Assembly (NCBI GenBank): GCA_021397835.1
Contig: JAJFZO010000747.1
Location: forward strand, 3,102,501 to 3,166,500
From: Moringa oleifera
Lineage: Eukaryota; Streptophyta; Magnoliopsida; Brassicales; Moringaceae
DNA: 64,000 nt
Reading direction: 5' to 3'
Made by a program: the position numbers and the translations under genes. This document shows positions 13,606 to 25,600 of this stretch, one piece after another (position 1 is the first letter of the stretch; each line of letters opens with the position of its first letter). The notes under the pieces were generated by a model. That model saw only the letters and a list, made by a program, of their open reading frames with translations. It was not told the origin of the DNA and made no database searches.

Positions 13606-15229
13606 GCGAATTTAGTTTAAGATACATGATTAATTCTTTAACATGCAAGGAGAGTTTTTTTTTTTTTTTTGAGGTATTGTTAATAATATGTTCACGAGTT
13701 AAGAGGGAAATAAAAAATCCTACGAGAGTTTTCCTTATTTTTTTCATTAATATTAATGTTATGTTCATAAGTTAAAAAGGGAAATGAAAAAAATGATATT
13801 TTATTAGATTTTATTGTTTGAAAAGAAAAAATTTAAAATAAATATCATTTTAAAATTTCTATCTCACCAATCAAAATTTTATTTTTAAAACATATTCAAA
13901 TAATTTTAAAATTTTAATTTTAATAAAATTAAATTTTATAAAAAAAATGTAAATATTAAAGATACGTAAATCAGAGATATTTTACAACTAATTTTAACTT
14001 GTAATTTTTCATATATATAAAAAAATAGTTAAGCTACCATTATAAAAAAGCTCAAAATTTTTTTAGTAGTGAAAATATATTTTTAAAAAATATACAATCA
14101 AAAATTTGAAAAATTCATAAAAATAGTTCATTAGTTGAAAATTTTTAAATTTGAGGGATAAAATTAAAATAAAATGTAAAATCTATTTGAATAATTTCTA
14201 CCCATTTCAACAATGAAAAAGAGAATAAATTTTTCATAATTGTTTTGAGTTAATGTCTTATTTCAACAAAAATCAATATATTAGGGTTTGTTTGGATAGT
14301 TTTGAAAGTTAGGATTTGATTGGAAAGAGAGGATAAAATTAAAGTTTTAAATGATATTTACTTACAAAAATATTATTTATGTAACTGATGGTTACTAAAA
14401 GAACATAAATAAATCGATCAAATACTATATATCTATTAATTTTGATTAGTTGCCATGTATCAAGAACTTTTTCAAAAATAAAAAAGTATAAGATAAAAAT
14501 AAATTAAAATAATAATAATTATTATACATATATAATATAATTTTTTAAAAAATGAGATTTCTATTTCTTTAGGTTCATAGTCAATTATATTTGATAGATA
14601 TGCATTTTGTTTATAGTTTCAAATTAACACCAGCAAAAAAAAATTGCATCTATTTAATACTTAATTTTTTGTTGAATTCTCAATACAAAATTTTTATCCA
14701 TAATTTTTATTAATATTAATGATTTTGTACAAATATTTTATGTAAATATGATTTTTGTTTGTGTAATTATTTCAAACACAATCAGAGCAACAAAATTTTC
14801 TTTTTTTTTAATTCTTTCTTTCATAAAAAATACAAGCGTTGGCTAGAGTGAAACAAAACAAAATCTAAAGATTTGTGAAACCTATCTTGTATACTTCTTT
14901 GTCTTTTCACAAATCTGCAGTTTATATACATCTTGCTTGAAAGACCTCTGCATTAGTAACCCAAAAAGATAGACTTTAGCTGGTAAATCAAACAAAACCA
15001 AAAGAACCATACAGACAGTGCATGAGGAAGCCAAGAGCATGGGCTTGTTATGGAGCATAGTGAGGGTTTCACAACTTTCTTCTAAAGTAAAAGATTTAGG
15101 AATTAGAACTTAGGATTTTTTTAATAGATTAGTGTTTTGATTGGACTATTGAAAAAAAATTAAAAAATATTTGAATAGAAATGTGTATGGCTTCCTTTTT
15201 AATGGAAAGATACCTTTCCGTTAAAAATG
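13606..15229. other. AT-rich intergenic DNA, includes one dispersed repeat copy
   Basis: No gene is supported. The part 14044-14365 belongs to a dispersed AT-rich repeat listed separately. The stretch 14860-15060 is less AT-rich but carries no recognisable coding frame. Confidence 0.55.
14044..14365 (+). repeat. Dispersed AT-rich repeat, copy A
   Basis: Shares an ordered series of landmarks with 34290-34605 and 43398-43765. These are TTAGTTGAAAATTTTTAAATTT, a GGATAAAATTAAAATAAA-like run, CATTTCAACAATGAAAA, TTTTGAGTTAATGTC, AGGGTTTGTTTGGATAG and GATTGGAAAGAGAGGATAAA. It is unclassified; no coding capacity or terminal repeats were seen. Confidence 0.6.
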
Positions 15230-15685
15230 CATCTTCCCTTTTTAATGCATCTTTTTGGAAATATATATTTCTTCAATGCTACCTTTTGACATCTCTAAAA
15301 AGCTTCCCTTATAACCATTTCAATCATTTAAAACTATTCATTATTTCTTTTTTTTTTTGGTTGAAAAACAATATCTTGTTTTATGAGAGATAGCCACCAT
15401 ATAAGTTGGTTTGTTATTTTTGTGAATTGAAGTGTTACTCCCATAAGAAGATATTATTGTATCTTAAGAGACATTCACTATCAACCTATTAGTACCAATT
15501 AAAGGATGATTTTGTCTTAAGAACAAAGTCAAACTCTAGTTTTGATCTAACAAAAAGCATAATTTTATGTGTTATAGGTTACAATGAGTTTATTTTCATT
15601 TTTTATTCATTTGATTGCTTAGCTAAAGTAAACTAAATATTATTTCAAAGTTGTCAAATATTGTTTATTATTATATAACAAAAAT
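15230..15685 (+). repeat. 5' LTR of the copia element (approximate)
   Basis: Aligns with 18200-18655. Shared landmarks include ATGCATCTTT, CTTATAACCATTTCA, a GGAGACATTCACCATCAACCTA-like segment and TTTATTCATTTGATTG. Compared with the downstream copy it may lack the leftmost part. Confidence 0.7.
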
Positions 15686-15785
15686 AACAATCTTAAGACA
15701 AAAGCCACACTTGATTTACTTTATTTATTATTTTTAATCATCGTGTTTAATACAACGATCTTGTTAAATACTTTTATTCAGTCAA

Positions 15786-16620
15786 ATGGCAACGTCATCT
15801 GATAGTGTTACATATTTGTAAATAGTCCAAGCCCAACCATGAATGTGCCTACTCATGTTAGTCACAGGGAGAAGTTAAGAAAGTTTAATGAAACAAACTT
15901 CAAGTGATGGCAACAGAAAATGTTATTTTACCTCACAACATTAAACCTTACTAAAGTCTTGCAAAAAGCTCTTGTTTTAATAAAAGATTGAAATGATAGA
16001 CTTACGGAGGCTATTATGGAAGCTTGGAAGCACTCCGACTTTCTAAGCGAACCATATCCTCAATAGGTTAAAGAATATATTGTATAATGTTAATGGTCTA
16101 ATCAAAACTTCCAAATTACTATGGGAATCTTTGGAGAAGAAATACAAGGCAAAAGATGCTCGCATGAAAAATACATTATTAGTAGATTTTTGGAGTGCAA
16201 TAGGATAAATTCAAAAGATGTTATTAGTTGGATCTAAGAGTTCTAATTGATTCTGCCTAACCTACATGCCAAAAATATGATGCTAAGTAAGACATTCCAA
16301 GTGGTTCTATAATTGAAAAGTTACCACCATCTTGAAAAGATTTTAAAAATTATTTAAAGAATAAGTATAAAGAAATAAGACTTGAGGATATGACTATACA
16401 GTTAAGAAAAAAAAAGATAATCATATATCTGAAAAGAAGGTTGGAAGACAATCCATCCGAGTGTAAAGCAAACTTGGTGGAATATAATACTAAGAAAAAG
16501 AGAAAACACTTTGTTCAAAGTCCAATCTAAGGTAAGTTCAAGAAGTTTAATAGTAAGTACTATGTATGTCATAAGTAAGATCACCATGCTAAGGATTGTC
16601 ATAAGAAACTGAACTAAGTA
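15786..16620 (+). pseudogene. Copia gag remnant (UBN2 type) with broken CCHC knuckle
   Basis: After a putative start (MATSSD) at 15786, fragments in shifting frames match plant copia gag: KFNETNF, WQQKMLFYLTTLNL, AWKHSDF, a segment resembling LWESLEKKY, and a lysine-rich stretch. A zinc-knuckle-like segment follows near 16550-16610, where the first cysteine reads as tyrosine and a stop interrupts the motif before DHHAKDC. It cannot encode a functional protein. Confidence 0.7.
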
Positions 16621-16662
16621 CATATAAACAAGAAAGACAAGTTAGCAAGCAATGTTACTGAC

Positions 16663-16956
16663 ATGATGCTAGCTATTCAAGTGTTTGAAGCTAACTTAAT
16701 GGATAACGCAAAAAAATGGTGGGTAGACATTAGAGCTACTCAATACATTTGCTCCAATAAAAAGATATTTTGTTCTTATGTGGCAATTAATGACAAAAGA
16801 CAATTATTTATTGGCAATTTTGAAATCTTCAAAGTTGAAGATATTGGCAAAATTGTACATAAAAACCTAAACAATGTGCTTCATGTACCAGATATTCATA
16901 AGAACCTAGTTTCTAAATCGTTCACTACAATAAAATCAATTTTTAATGACACTTAA
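16663..16956 (+). pseudogene. Copia protease-region fragment, active site altered
   Basis: An open frame whose residues 1-87 match the copia aspartic protease region: WWVDIRATQYICSNKKIF, then LHVPDIHKNLVS. The usual D-T/S-G-A catalytic motif reads D-I-R-A, so catalytic function is lost. From 16923 the frame runs into the CACTA terminus and soon stops. Known for the family: this segment lies between gag and integrase and normally continues into LVSxSLL. The loss of everything downstream fits deletion around the CACTA insertion. Confidence 0.75.
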
Positions 16957-17365
16957 TAAATAATAGTTTTGACAAAAAAATCATTAAAATGGATTAATTA
17001 TGGATCAAATGATTAGATGAGGATTTTATAACAAAATCGACATTAAAAGAAATAATTTGAACTATTTAACATCGATTTTTATAGAAATCGATGTTAAAAC
17101 ACATACATTTCATGTTAGGTCTTCAAACAAACATGAAATTGAAGTTTTTAACATCGTTTCATAAGTGAACCAACTTTAAAATTAATTCAGTTCAAGTTGT
17201 TAACATTGGTTCACTCATGAATCGACATTAAAATGAATGCAATTCACATGCACGTGAATTACATGACTTTCATGTCAATTCTCGTATGAACCAATGTTAA
17301 CATGAATGCAATTATGCACATGAATTGCATGTGTTTCATGTCGGTTCGTAAGAGAACCGACATGA
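16923..17365 (+). mobile_element. CACTA (En/Spm) transposon terminus with subterminal repeats
   Basis: Begins with CACTACAATAAAATC, the typical CACTA terminal sequence, inside the copia protease frame. Subterminal units resembling AACATCGATTT and AACCGACAT recur in both orientations. They form near-perfect palindromes at 17066-17098 and 17336-17364. No matching TTTTGTAGTG end is visible downstream within the element, so this is one end only, or the other end was lost. No transposase sequence is visible. Confidence 0.7.
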
Positions 17366-18199
17366 TATCTTATACACCGTAAACCACTTCAAGACTTTGA
17401 TAAACCATTGTGATCACAATTGAAAAAGGTACCTATTTCAGGTTCTGATTCATGGCACTAAATGCTTATCATATTTTATACATAATTCAATGATTTTAAG
17501 AAAGGAGAAAGAATAAGCAATGGTATCAAAATTTTGCTCTGTAAAATCGAGCAACCACTGGAAGTTTGGTAATAGGAGTCATGAACACTAGAAACTTAAA
17601 GAACATCAAGAGAATGAATAGAAAAATGCTCTTGAATTACCTGTTTCTTTCCCTTGTTGAAAATCTTATAAGCAGAACTAGGCAGTGGATTAAACAATTC
17701 AAGGTGATACAAGTAGATGGCAAGTTGAGAGTCAAGTTTTGTGTCATACTCAAATTCAACAAAGATTTAACACATGCCAAATATTTTGATACATTATTTA
17801 TTAGAAGAGTATTGAAGTGTTATTTAATTAGTGTATTTTTATTACACTATAAAATTTGAGGAGTGAATGTGTTGGTGTATATATTGGAGTGTGATTTGGT
17901 ATATTATAGTTGTACTATGGAGAAGTGAATGTATTGTTATATATTTGAACGTGATTTGGTGTATTATTGTTGTATTATATAATGTTGGAGGAGTGAAGGT
18001 GTTGATGTGTATTGAAATAGTGTATTATTGGCATGCAAATTAAAGTGTGTTATGTTGAATTTGGCATTACTATGTTGGAGTAGTATATTGTTGGTATACA
18101 AATTTAAGTGTATTGTATTGAATGTGGTGTTATGTTGAAATGAGGTTTGATGGTACATCTTGATGTATGTGGAGTATAATTGTTATTGTTATGGCATCT
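17366..18199 (+). other. Unclassified element interior and degenerate short repeats
   Basis: The part 17400-17860 is not recognisable as copia pol. From about 17868 to 18180 the sequence is a diverged series of short motifs such as GGAGTG, GTGATTTGGT, GTGTATTATTG and ATGTTGGAGGAGTG. This could be the left part of the 3' LTR, since copia LTRs start with TG, or a separate minisatellite. No counterpart is seen beside the 5' LTR. Confidence 0.4.
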
Positions 18200-18655
18200 T
18201 AACTTTTCCTTTCTGGATGCATCTTTAAGAAATATATGCTCCTTCAAAGTCACCTTTTGATATCTATAAAATATTTTTTCTTATAACCATTTCAGTCATC
18301 CAAAATAAGTCATTCTTTTTTCTTTCTACATTAAAAAATAATAGGTTATTTTTTGAGAAATAGCAACCATAAGTTGGTTAGTTGTTCTTGTGAATTAAAA
18401 TGCTATTTTCACAAAAATATATTATTGTATCCTAGGAGACATTCACCATCAACCTACTAGCATCAATTAGGAGGTGATTTTATTTTAAGGATATAAAGTC
18501 AAACTCTAACCTTGGTCTAATAAAAGTAAAATTCTATTTATTATAAGTTACCGTAAGTTTATTTTATTTTATTATTCATTTGATTGTTTGGCTGAAATAA
18601 ATTCAATACTATTTTTTAAGTTGTCAGTATTATTTATTATTATATACTAAAGATA
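18200..18655 (+). repeat. 3' LTR of the copia element (approximate)
   Basis: Direct-repeat partner of 15230-15685, with many substitutions and small indels. Confidence 0.7.
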
Positions 18656-21600
18656 AAATGGATAACCTATCTCGAGGGCCTAAGACTCGATGCTTACCTA
18701 AGTAGGAGCACTAATGACTATAACGTAAATGAAGGCGATAGAGAGAAAAGAGAGAGCCTTTGCCTCAATGTTATCGTTGATCTCACTACCATTATTGAAG
18801 CCTAAACAAAGCATAATGTAAGCTATAAAGGGAGGGTTTTTGCCTTTCAAAGTGGCGACTAAGATGAGGCGTGTAAAATTAATTTCTTTAGGGCATGTTT
18901 CATTGGAGTTTAGTTAATGAACGGTAAATTTGTCTTTAAAATGTTGTTTATGATCTTACTAAATCTCATAGTTTTCTTTTTCTCTTCCTTTATTTAAATT
19001 TAAATAATATTTTAAAAAGTAAATATTATCTTAAATCATGGGTTTTATCTTCTTTCTAATCAAATTTTAACTATTAAAATGTCTCTAAATAAACCTTCTT
19101 CTATTAATTTTATCTGAATTTAACCTCGATGAAAATAATTATTAAAAATTAATGATATTTTTATTATTAAAATGCCTAAAAAATTATTTAAACAGATTTT
19201 ATATAAACTTCATTTAAATTCATCCCTCAAAATTGAATAATTTTTTATTAATGAGTTATATTCATAAATTTTTAATAATATAAATTTTAAAAATATGTAT
19301 TTTTAATACTCAAAAAAATTAATTTTTTTGATTTTTTTATGGCGTGCCTAGAATATTTCTACACATCTATGAAAAATTTTAAATTAAAATTTATTGTAAA
19401 AAATCTCTAATTTAAACTTTTTTAATTTTTAAATATTTTAATAAAATTTAATTTGATACAAATTAGTGAGAGCTTGTGTCGAGACATTTTAAAAGTAAAT
19501 ATGTGATTAAAAAGAGAGAAAACAAAATCTATGATTTTAAATAACATATACCCTATTTTAAAGTTTTTTAAAATGTCCTAGCCCTAACCATCTCTTTCAC
19601 TAAATTAGTTCATTTCAAGTCAATTCAATTACTTATGTCAATAAATCAAAGTGTCTTAAGGAAATTATTGAAGTTGTTCCACCTAATACTGATCTAATAC
19701 TCACATATTAATAATCAATATTTATTTATTAAAATATTTAAATTTTTATATATTACAGTTCCTTATTAAGTTTGATGTTTGTATTTTGATGAAAAAAAGA
19801 ATGAAAGAATGAACATTTTGTTTATTTTGATGGTATTTAAAAGCATTTTAGGATAATTGCATAGTAAAAGTCACAAGTATCATATGTGTAAATCCATTAA
19901 TGAAATTTATGGACAGAAGTCTCACATCAAAAATTCATATCGTGAGTAAAATACAGATCTTTCTAATATGTGTTTTGTTAATCAAAGAAACAACATACAA
20001 GATCTCTGACCTTGTCTAGATGATCCACTTTTAATCATAACATTATACAAAAAAAAAATTAATGACATTAGGAATTGGTTAATAAATGCATAAAAATGAA
20101 ATTTTTATTATAATATTATAAATTATTTAATACTAAAAAGTTTTTTTAACTTTACATTGCAAAAAATTTGAAACGCTCGTTAACAAAATAGCTCGCAAGT
20201 TAAAAATTATTTAAAGTTAAAAAGGATACATGGACTTGCAATATAGTGTAAAATTTATTTAAATTATTTTATATTTTAATAATAAAAATACCATTAATTT
20301 TTTATAACTGTTTAAATTAAAGTTCATATTAAATCAAATTTAAAGATTATAAGTACAATTAGGTTTATCAATACTTTAAAGTTTAAACCAAAAGATACAT
20401 ATAATTTAAGATTAATTTTACATTTAAAATATTATAATATATGCTTAATTTTTCATATGCGGAAACATTTTAAGAATACATTATTTAATTTCTGAATCCT
20501 TATGTTTTAAAAATGAAGGTAACAATATATAAAATCATTTAAAAAGAAAATCTTAATGTTTTAATTCATCTTATATGACGCAAGCGAATCTGAATAAATT
20601 GTAAAAGATAGAAAAAATATATATATGATACATATAAACAAATCATCAACTGTATTTGCTTTTTATTTTATATTTCAAAGTATTGATTGGATTAATTATA
20701 TATATTTTAATTTGGTTCAATTTAAATCTTGTTAAAAAAATTTAAAAATTAAACATATTCAAATTAAGGATTTTATACAACGATTTTGACTTAAAATTTT
20801 TATAAATATAAAAAATTAAAAAAATCAAACACCATCATAAAAATATTGTTTAATTTTTTGAATATTGGAAGTATTTTTTAAAAAATATTATGCCATGAAA
20901 AGTTTGAAAAATTCATAGGAAAAAATAATTTGTAACTTCAAAATTTTTGAAATTTAAACTATAAATTCAAAGTAATGTGTATAATTCGTGTGAATCATTT
21001 TTTTATGCATTTTAATAATAAAAATATTTTTAGTTTTTTATAATTAATTTAATCTAAAGTTCAATGTAAACAAATTTGAAAGATTAAATGTACAATTAAT
21101 TCAAGCAATAATTATGACTTAAATTAAAAAGAAGATTTAGTTTAAGGTTTTTATATTTACTCAAAAATAAATAACTATGATAAACAAAGTTAAAATTTTT
21201 TCAACTTTATAAACTAACTCAAGCAGCTAATTTGACCATTAAGTTTAAATTTTAATTTATAAATTATTTTGGTTCACCAATCTGTATATTTCAAATTAAA
21301 CATATAACTAAATTAAAATTGAAAATACATTTTATAAAAAAATTTAAATTGATAAAAATTAATAATAAAAAAAATCTTGTTTATTTTATAAGATTAGCAC
21401 TTGTGCATCAACATTTACGTGACGTTGATATGGATATTAATTTATTTTAAAATATTAATAAAATTATTTTATAATTTTTAATTTAAAAATATGTTAACAT
21501 TGATAATTTTTATCCATGTAAATTCAAATTGTAAAGTCAGTGACATTGATTTATAAAAAATTGATCTTCATATTAGTTATTTACAAACTAATATAAGTTT

Positions 21601-22654
21601 ATATTTATAATAAATTGATAATTTTTAAAATATTTTTTTTAAAAATTAATTTAATAATAAAACAAATCTTAAAATAATAGAGTTTTAAACTAATTACAAG
21701 CGATGGTCCAAATTTTGAATTTATTAATATGTTTAATCTTAAACTTTTAACATTATATATAAAATTTTAATCTTAAAAATGAAACTTATCATTAAATTAA
21801 AATTTTAATATATTTTAGTAAAAATAATCAAATCAATAAAAATATAAATATGTATTAATTTAATGAAAAATATTATAAAATTAAATATAAAAAAATTTAA
21901 CTTTTTATAAATAAAGATCACTAAATTAACATTTAAAATCATAAAATACTTAACATTATTTTTTTATAAAATTAATATTCACTGCAATGTGTAAACAAAT
22001 TTGTTAAATATTTTCTGTGTATATACAATATTAAATTAAAAAATTAATTTTTATTAATATAAAAATATAAATCTATTTTCATATTATTAAAAATATTATT
22101 TCTTAAATAATTCTATCCTACATCACACTTTCAAAGATAATTTTCCATAATTTTATCATTCAAGCAACATGATCTTTCTTTTACAAGACCAAAATTGCCT
22201 GCACCAACTAGGGCAGCCCAAATTGCTAGGGTTTGGAAGTATCATTATGACTAGCTAGCCTAGATTCATGAACACCTAAGAAGAAAACATCACTTTTCTT
22301 GACATCATAAGCCCATTATCCATAATTTTTTGATTAACATTCTCGTTTACAATCTAAAGATTCATTGATTCAATTCAAGTGTTACATCTTTCCCTTCAAA
22401 GCAGAAGTCATTGTAGAGCTAGTAGGTCAGCAAACAAAGCTACCTATGCCTGTCCACTGTATACCCATCTCTTCTCTCAAACGGGAAATGACCCAAAAGA
22501 CTCTTTCATGTCATTTTCTTTTGCTCTGATCCTCCACATCACCACAAGTTTTTAGTGGACGTAGCCTGCTGAGGATGTGTGAGACAAGATGCGGCATCAA
22601 TGGAGCTGATTCTGCTCCCTTCCTTCTTATTCATTTGGAAGACAGATATACAAA
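18656..22654. other. AT-rich intergenic DNA; BEL1-like 3' flank at the right end
   Basis: No gene is supported. The part 18660-18890 is a less AT-rich island of unknown nature, 18895-19330 is a reverse-orientation copy of the dispersed AT-rich repeat, and 19500-22130 is strongly AT-rich without structure. From about 22170 composition rises; this probably includes the 3'UTR of the BEL1-like gene. Confidence 0.55.
18895..19330 (-). repeat. Dispersed AT-rich repeat, copy B (reverse orientation)
   Basis: On the minus strand it shows the same order of landmarks as the copies at 14044, 34290 and 43398, such as ATTAGAAAGAAGATAAAACCC and AAACATGCCCT-type ends. More diverged than the others. Confidence 0.45.
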
Positions 22655-25600
22655 TCAACCCACAAAGTCATGGATCATCTGCCCTCCAAATTGCTGCCGA
22701 AGCTGATCCTCCTGGTGCTGCAATTGCTGCTGCTTTTGTGCACTTTCTACGCCGTGCCTGAGCCCCAGTGTTAAGGAAACACTGCCTACTCCCCCAATCT
22801 GATCAAGGCCACTTCTCTGGAAGGGCACAAAACCCATTAGTGACCCATCCATACTAGCTGGAACCTGACACTCTAATCCTAAAGGCTTTTCCTGATTCCA
22901 TTGGTCCGCTTCCTCATCAGTACCCATCAAAGAGCCTATACCCGAGCATTCAAATTGCTTATCAGGCGTTACTTTCGCTCCCACCTTGTTCTTTTCTTGG
23001 TCAGAATTAGGCCTACTGGTACCTTCACTAACAGATTTCAGGTTACTTCTGCTGGAGGCTTGGTTGGCCTCTACCAAGCCTTTGGTTTCCAGCATGTGTA
23101 TCTCCTCAACCATAGGCTTCCAAACACGTACCCGTGCATTTATGAACCAGTTAGAGACCTGAAACAATTTATCAACAAAGTCACCGCCAAAATCTCTAGT
23201 GCTACAATAATCACTCATGTATAATTGGAGACGAGATTGTTCACGTCATCATGTTGATACCAACAGCTCTATACAAGAAAAAGAAAAAGCATCTAGGCTT
23301 TAGACAATCAATAGTAACGTCAAAGAGAAGGTAGAAAATGTGCCATGCTATATGCTAATTCAATCAACCAAATGCATTGAAAGCTTTGAACGTAATAATT
23401 GAACTGCATAGCAAAAAATGACCCTACCTGGTTTCTGGATAAACCGGTTTGAGTGGCTAACATGTGCTTATCTGTGTCCGTGGGGTACCTATAAGAAAAG
23501 TAGACAGCAAAAATTCATATAAACTGTTGAAATAGACAAAAAGTAGAGGGAAAGGGGGGAAGAGGACTTACGGATGAAGAAAATGATCAAACAACCAAGC
23601 TCGAAGAATGGCCACCGAACGCTCTGGTAGGCCTCTTTGGGGCCTCCAGACATGCTGGGATTCAAGGAAGCCCACGTTTTCCCCATCATATTTATGCCTT
23701 TCCATATACTTTTGCTTTGACATAGTCATATCACCTTTACTACTACTGGCACCGGTAGCTGGGGACAATAAATCTTCCCCTGAGGCCATCAATACATGCT
23801 TAATCTGCTCTGAGATGGCACTCTTCATACACCTAAAATTCCTTGAAATTGTCTTTAGAGCTAATGAAACGTAAGGGGTTGCAGCTCGAAGCCCGGAAAC
23901 TGATTCAAAGGATGACACCACCATTTCCATCTGTTGGTAGTATAGTTTGTATCTTCTGCAAACCTTTCAACAGAATAGCCAAGCAGTCAGCAAACAGGTT
24001 TTCAAGACCAAAAATGTACCTTAGCAGAGATCAAGATCAATTCATCATGTAAAACAGACTTGAAGTACATTAATCCTGCATTCAAAACAACGTTCAAGGC
24101 AGCGTATCTTTCATTTGCATGATTAAGACATGAAAGCTGGGATGAAATCAGGAAAAGGAATAGTAAACAGATTAAGTTGAGCACTATATTCCGACAACGC
24201 ATGCTGTAGTTTTCGCCCTCCAATGGGGCCTTCGGTCATTGAAAGATAACATAAACCCAGAATTTTTTTATTGGGATAAAGTAGCTTTAGAACAAGTGGT
24301 GTCAACTGTTGATTGAGATGTAATTGCCACAATCTTCTTGCTCTTTATCTGTTGACTTTCATTGGTGTGCAAGAGTGTACCTTTTGGATCCAGTGAGTGG
24401 GCCATTAAATTCCTGTTACGAAGCTATCTGCCATACCATCCCATCTCCAAAGTTGCTATTCATTTCATTACCCGGATTCATATTCAGATAACTCAACAGG
24501 AAATTAATACAATCTTTTCTAAAACCAGTATGGTTGCCTCAACAGGCTTCAAGATTCTTTCCAAAACAATAATAATCCAAGAGGATGGCCCTCTGCTTGC
24601 ACCACAGTCACTATCAAATCTTATCAATAAAGTTGACATAAAAAATTTAGACCCCAAGAGTTTTATTATTCCAAAGAAGGTAACAGAATATGAGAACCCA
24701 TAGCAAGTTGAAAATTCATAGAACTTCAATTCATCGTAGTCTTCTTACAGCTTAACATTGAATAAGATCAAAGCCTAGCATGCATGGTACAAAGAATTTG
24801 ATTTTGAAATCTGTATCAGGCATGTAAAGACTAAAAGAATGCACTTCAGTAAAATTAAAGCTTACAAAGAACGCAAATTAAGAGTTAAAATTACTTGAAA
24901 ATGTCATCTAGAGACAATGCCTAAACATCAAAAGGGGAACCAAGGCCTTGCCAGCTAACCACATTGCTGCAAGCTAGCATAATATTTTGCCTATATGTAT
25001 TGGCAAGATTACGACTAGAGTTAAAACTGCTAAATGTTTCAAGAATGGGATAATGTTTATTGAAACAAAGCAGGCCATAGGAGAAGACATAAAGGCCACT
25101 CAACACAGTTTAACATCCTTAAATTCATCTTCTATTTAGATTAATATTGGGAAAATTAGAAGCAAAAACCTTCAAGAACGAACAACAAATCAAAAAACAC
25201 CCACAAGAATAGGGAAGTAAGGATGTGATCAAATAGAATATTGGAAAAAAAATAAATAAACATACACCAATATCATTTACAACTACTATTGTTTTCCTTT
25301 CTTGTCGGAGGAAAAGAGTCACTGAAGCAAGCGAGAGACAGTATATACAACACACAAACACATAGTAACTAAAACAGGTAAAACCACACTCAATACTCTT
25401 TTTTGTTTTTCTTTTCTTTCCTTAGGGCACTCGTCCACTCTATTTATCGAGCATAATTGTTGAAATCACATTAGGGCAAATTGTAGCAGTTAGCCTATGA
25501 CTGCATTTCACTTGATGGGTAACAACTTTTATCGCAGTAAATTGCTGTCACATGATTCAATGGTGTCTAAACGAACTTAACCAGTCTAGAAACAAAAAAC

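Larger units (their letters stand above)
15230..18655 (+). mobile_element. Decayed Ty1/copia LTR retrotransposon
   Basis: Two similar direct repeats of about 450 bp (15230-15685 and 18200-18655) flank degraded gag (15786-16620) and protease (about 16663-16922) sequence. Integrase, reverse transcriptase and RNase H are missing. The gag has several in-frame stops and frameshifts, and a CACTA terminus interrupts the protease region. LTR divergence and stop density point to an old, inactive insertion. A clean primer-binding site, target-site duplication and exact LTR ends could not be placed. Confidence 0.75.

Noticed and set aside
17566..17859. 97-codon frame inside the copia region
   Set aside because: No match to integrase or reverse transcriptase; composition is like surrounding decayed DNA.
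24362..24703. 113-codon plus-strand frame inside BEL1-like intron 1
   Set aside because: Lies wholly in an intron of a well-supported gene and has no recognisable domain.
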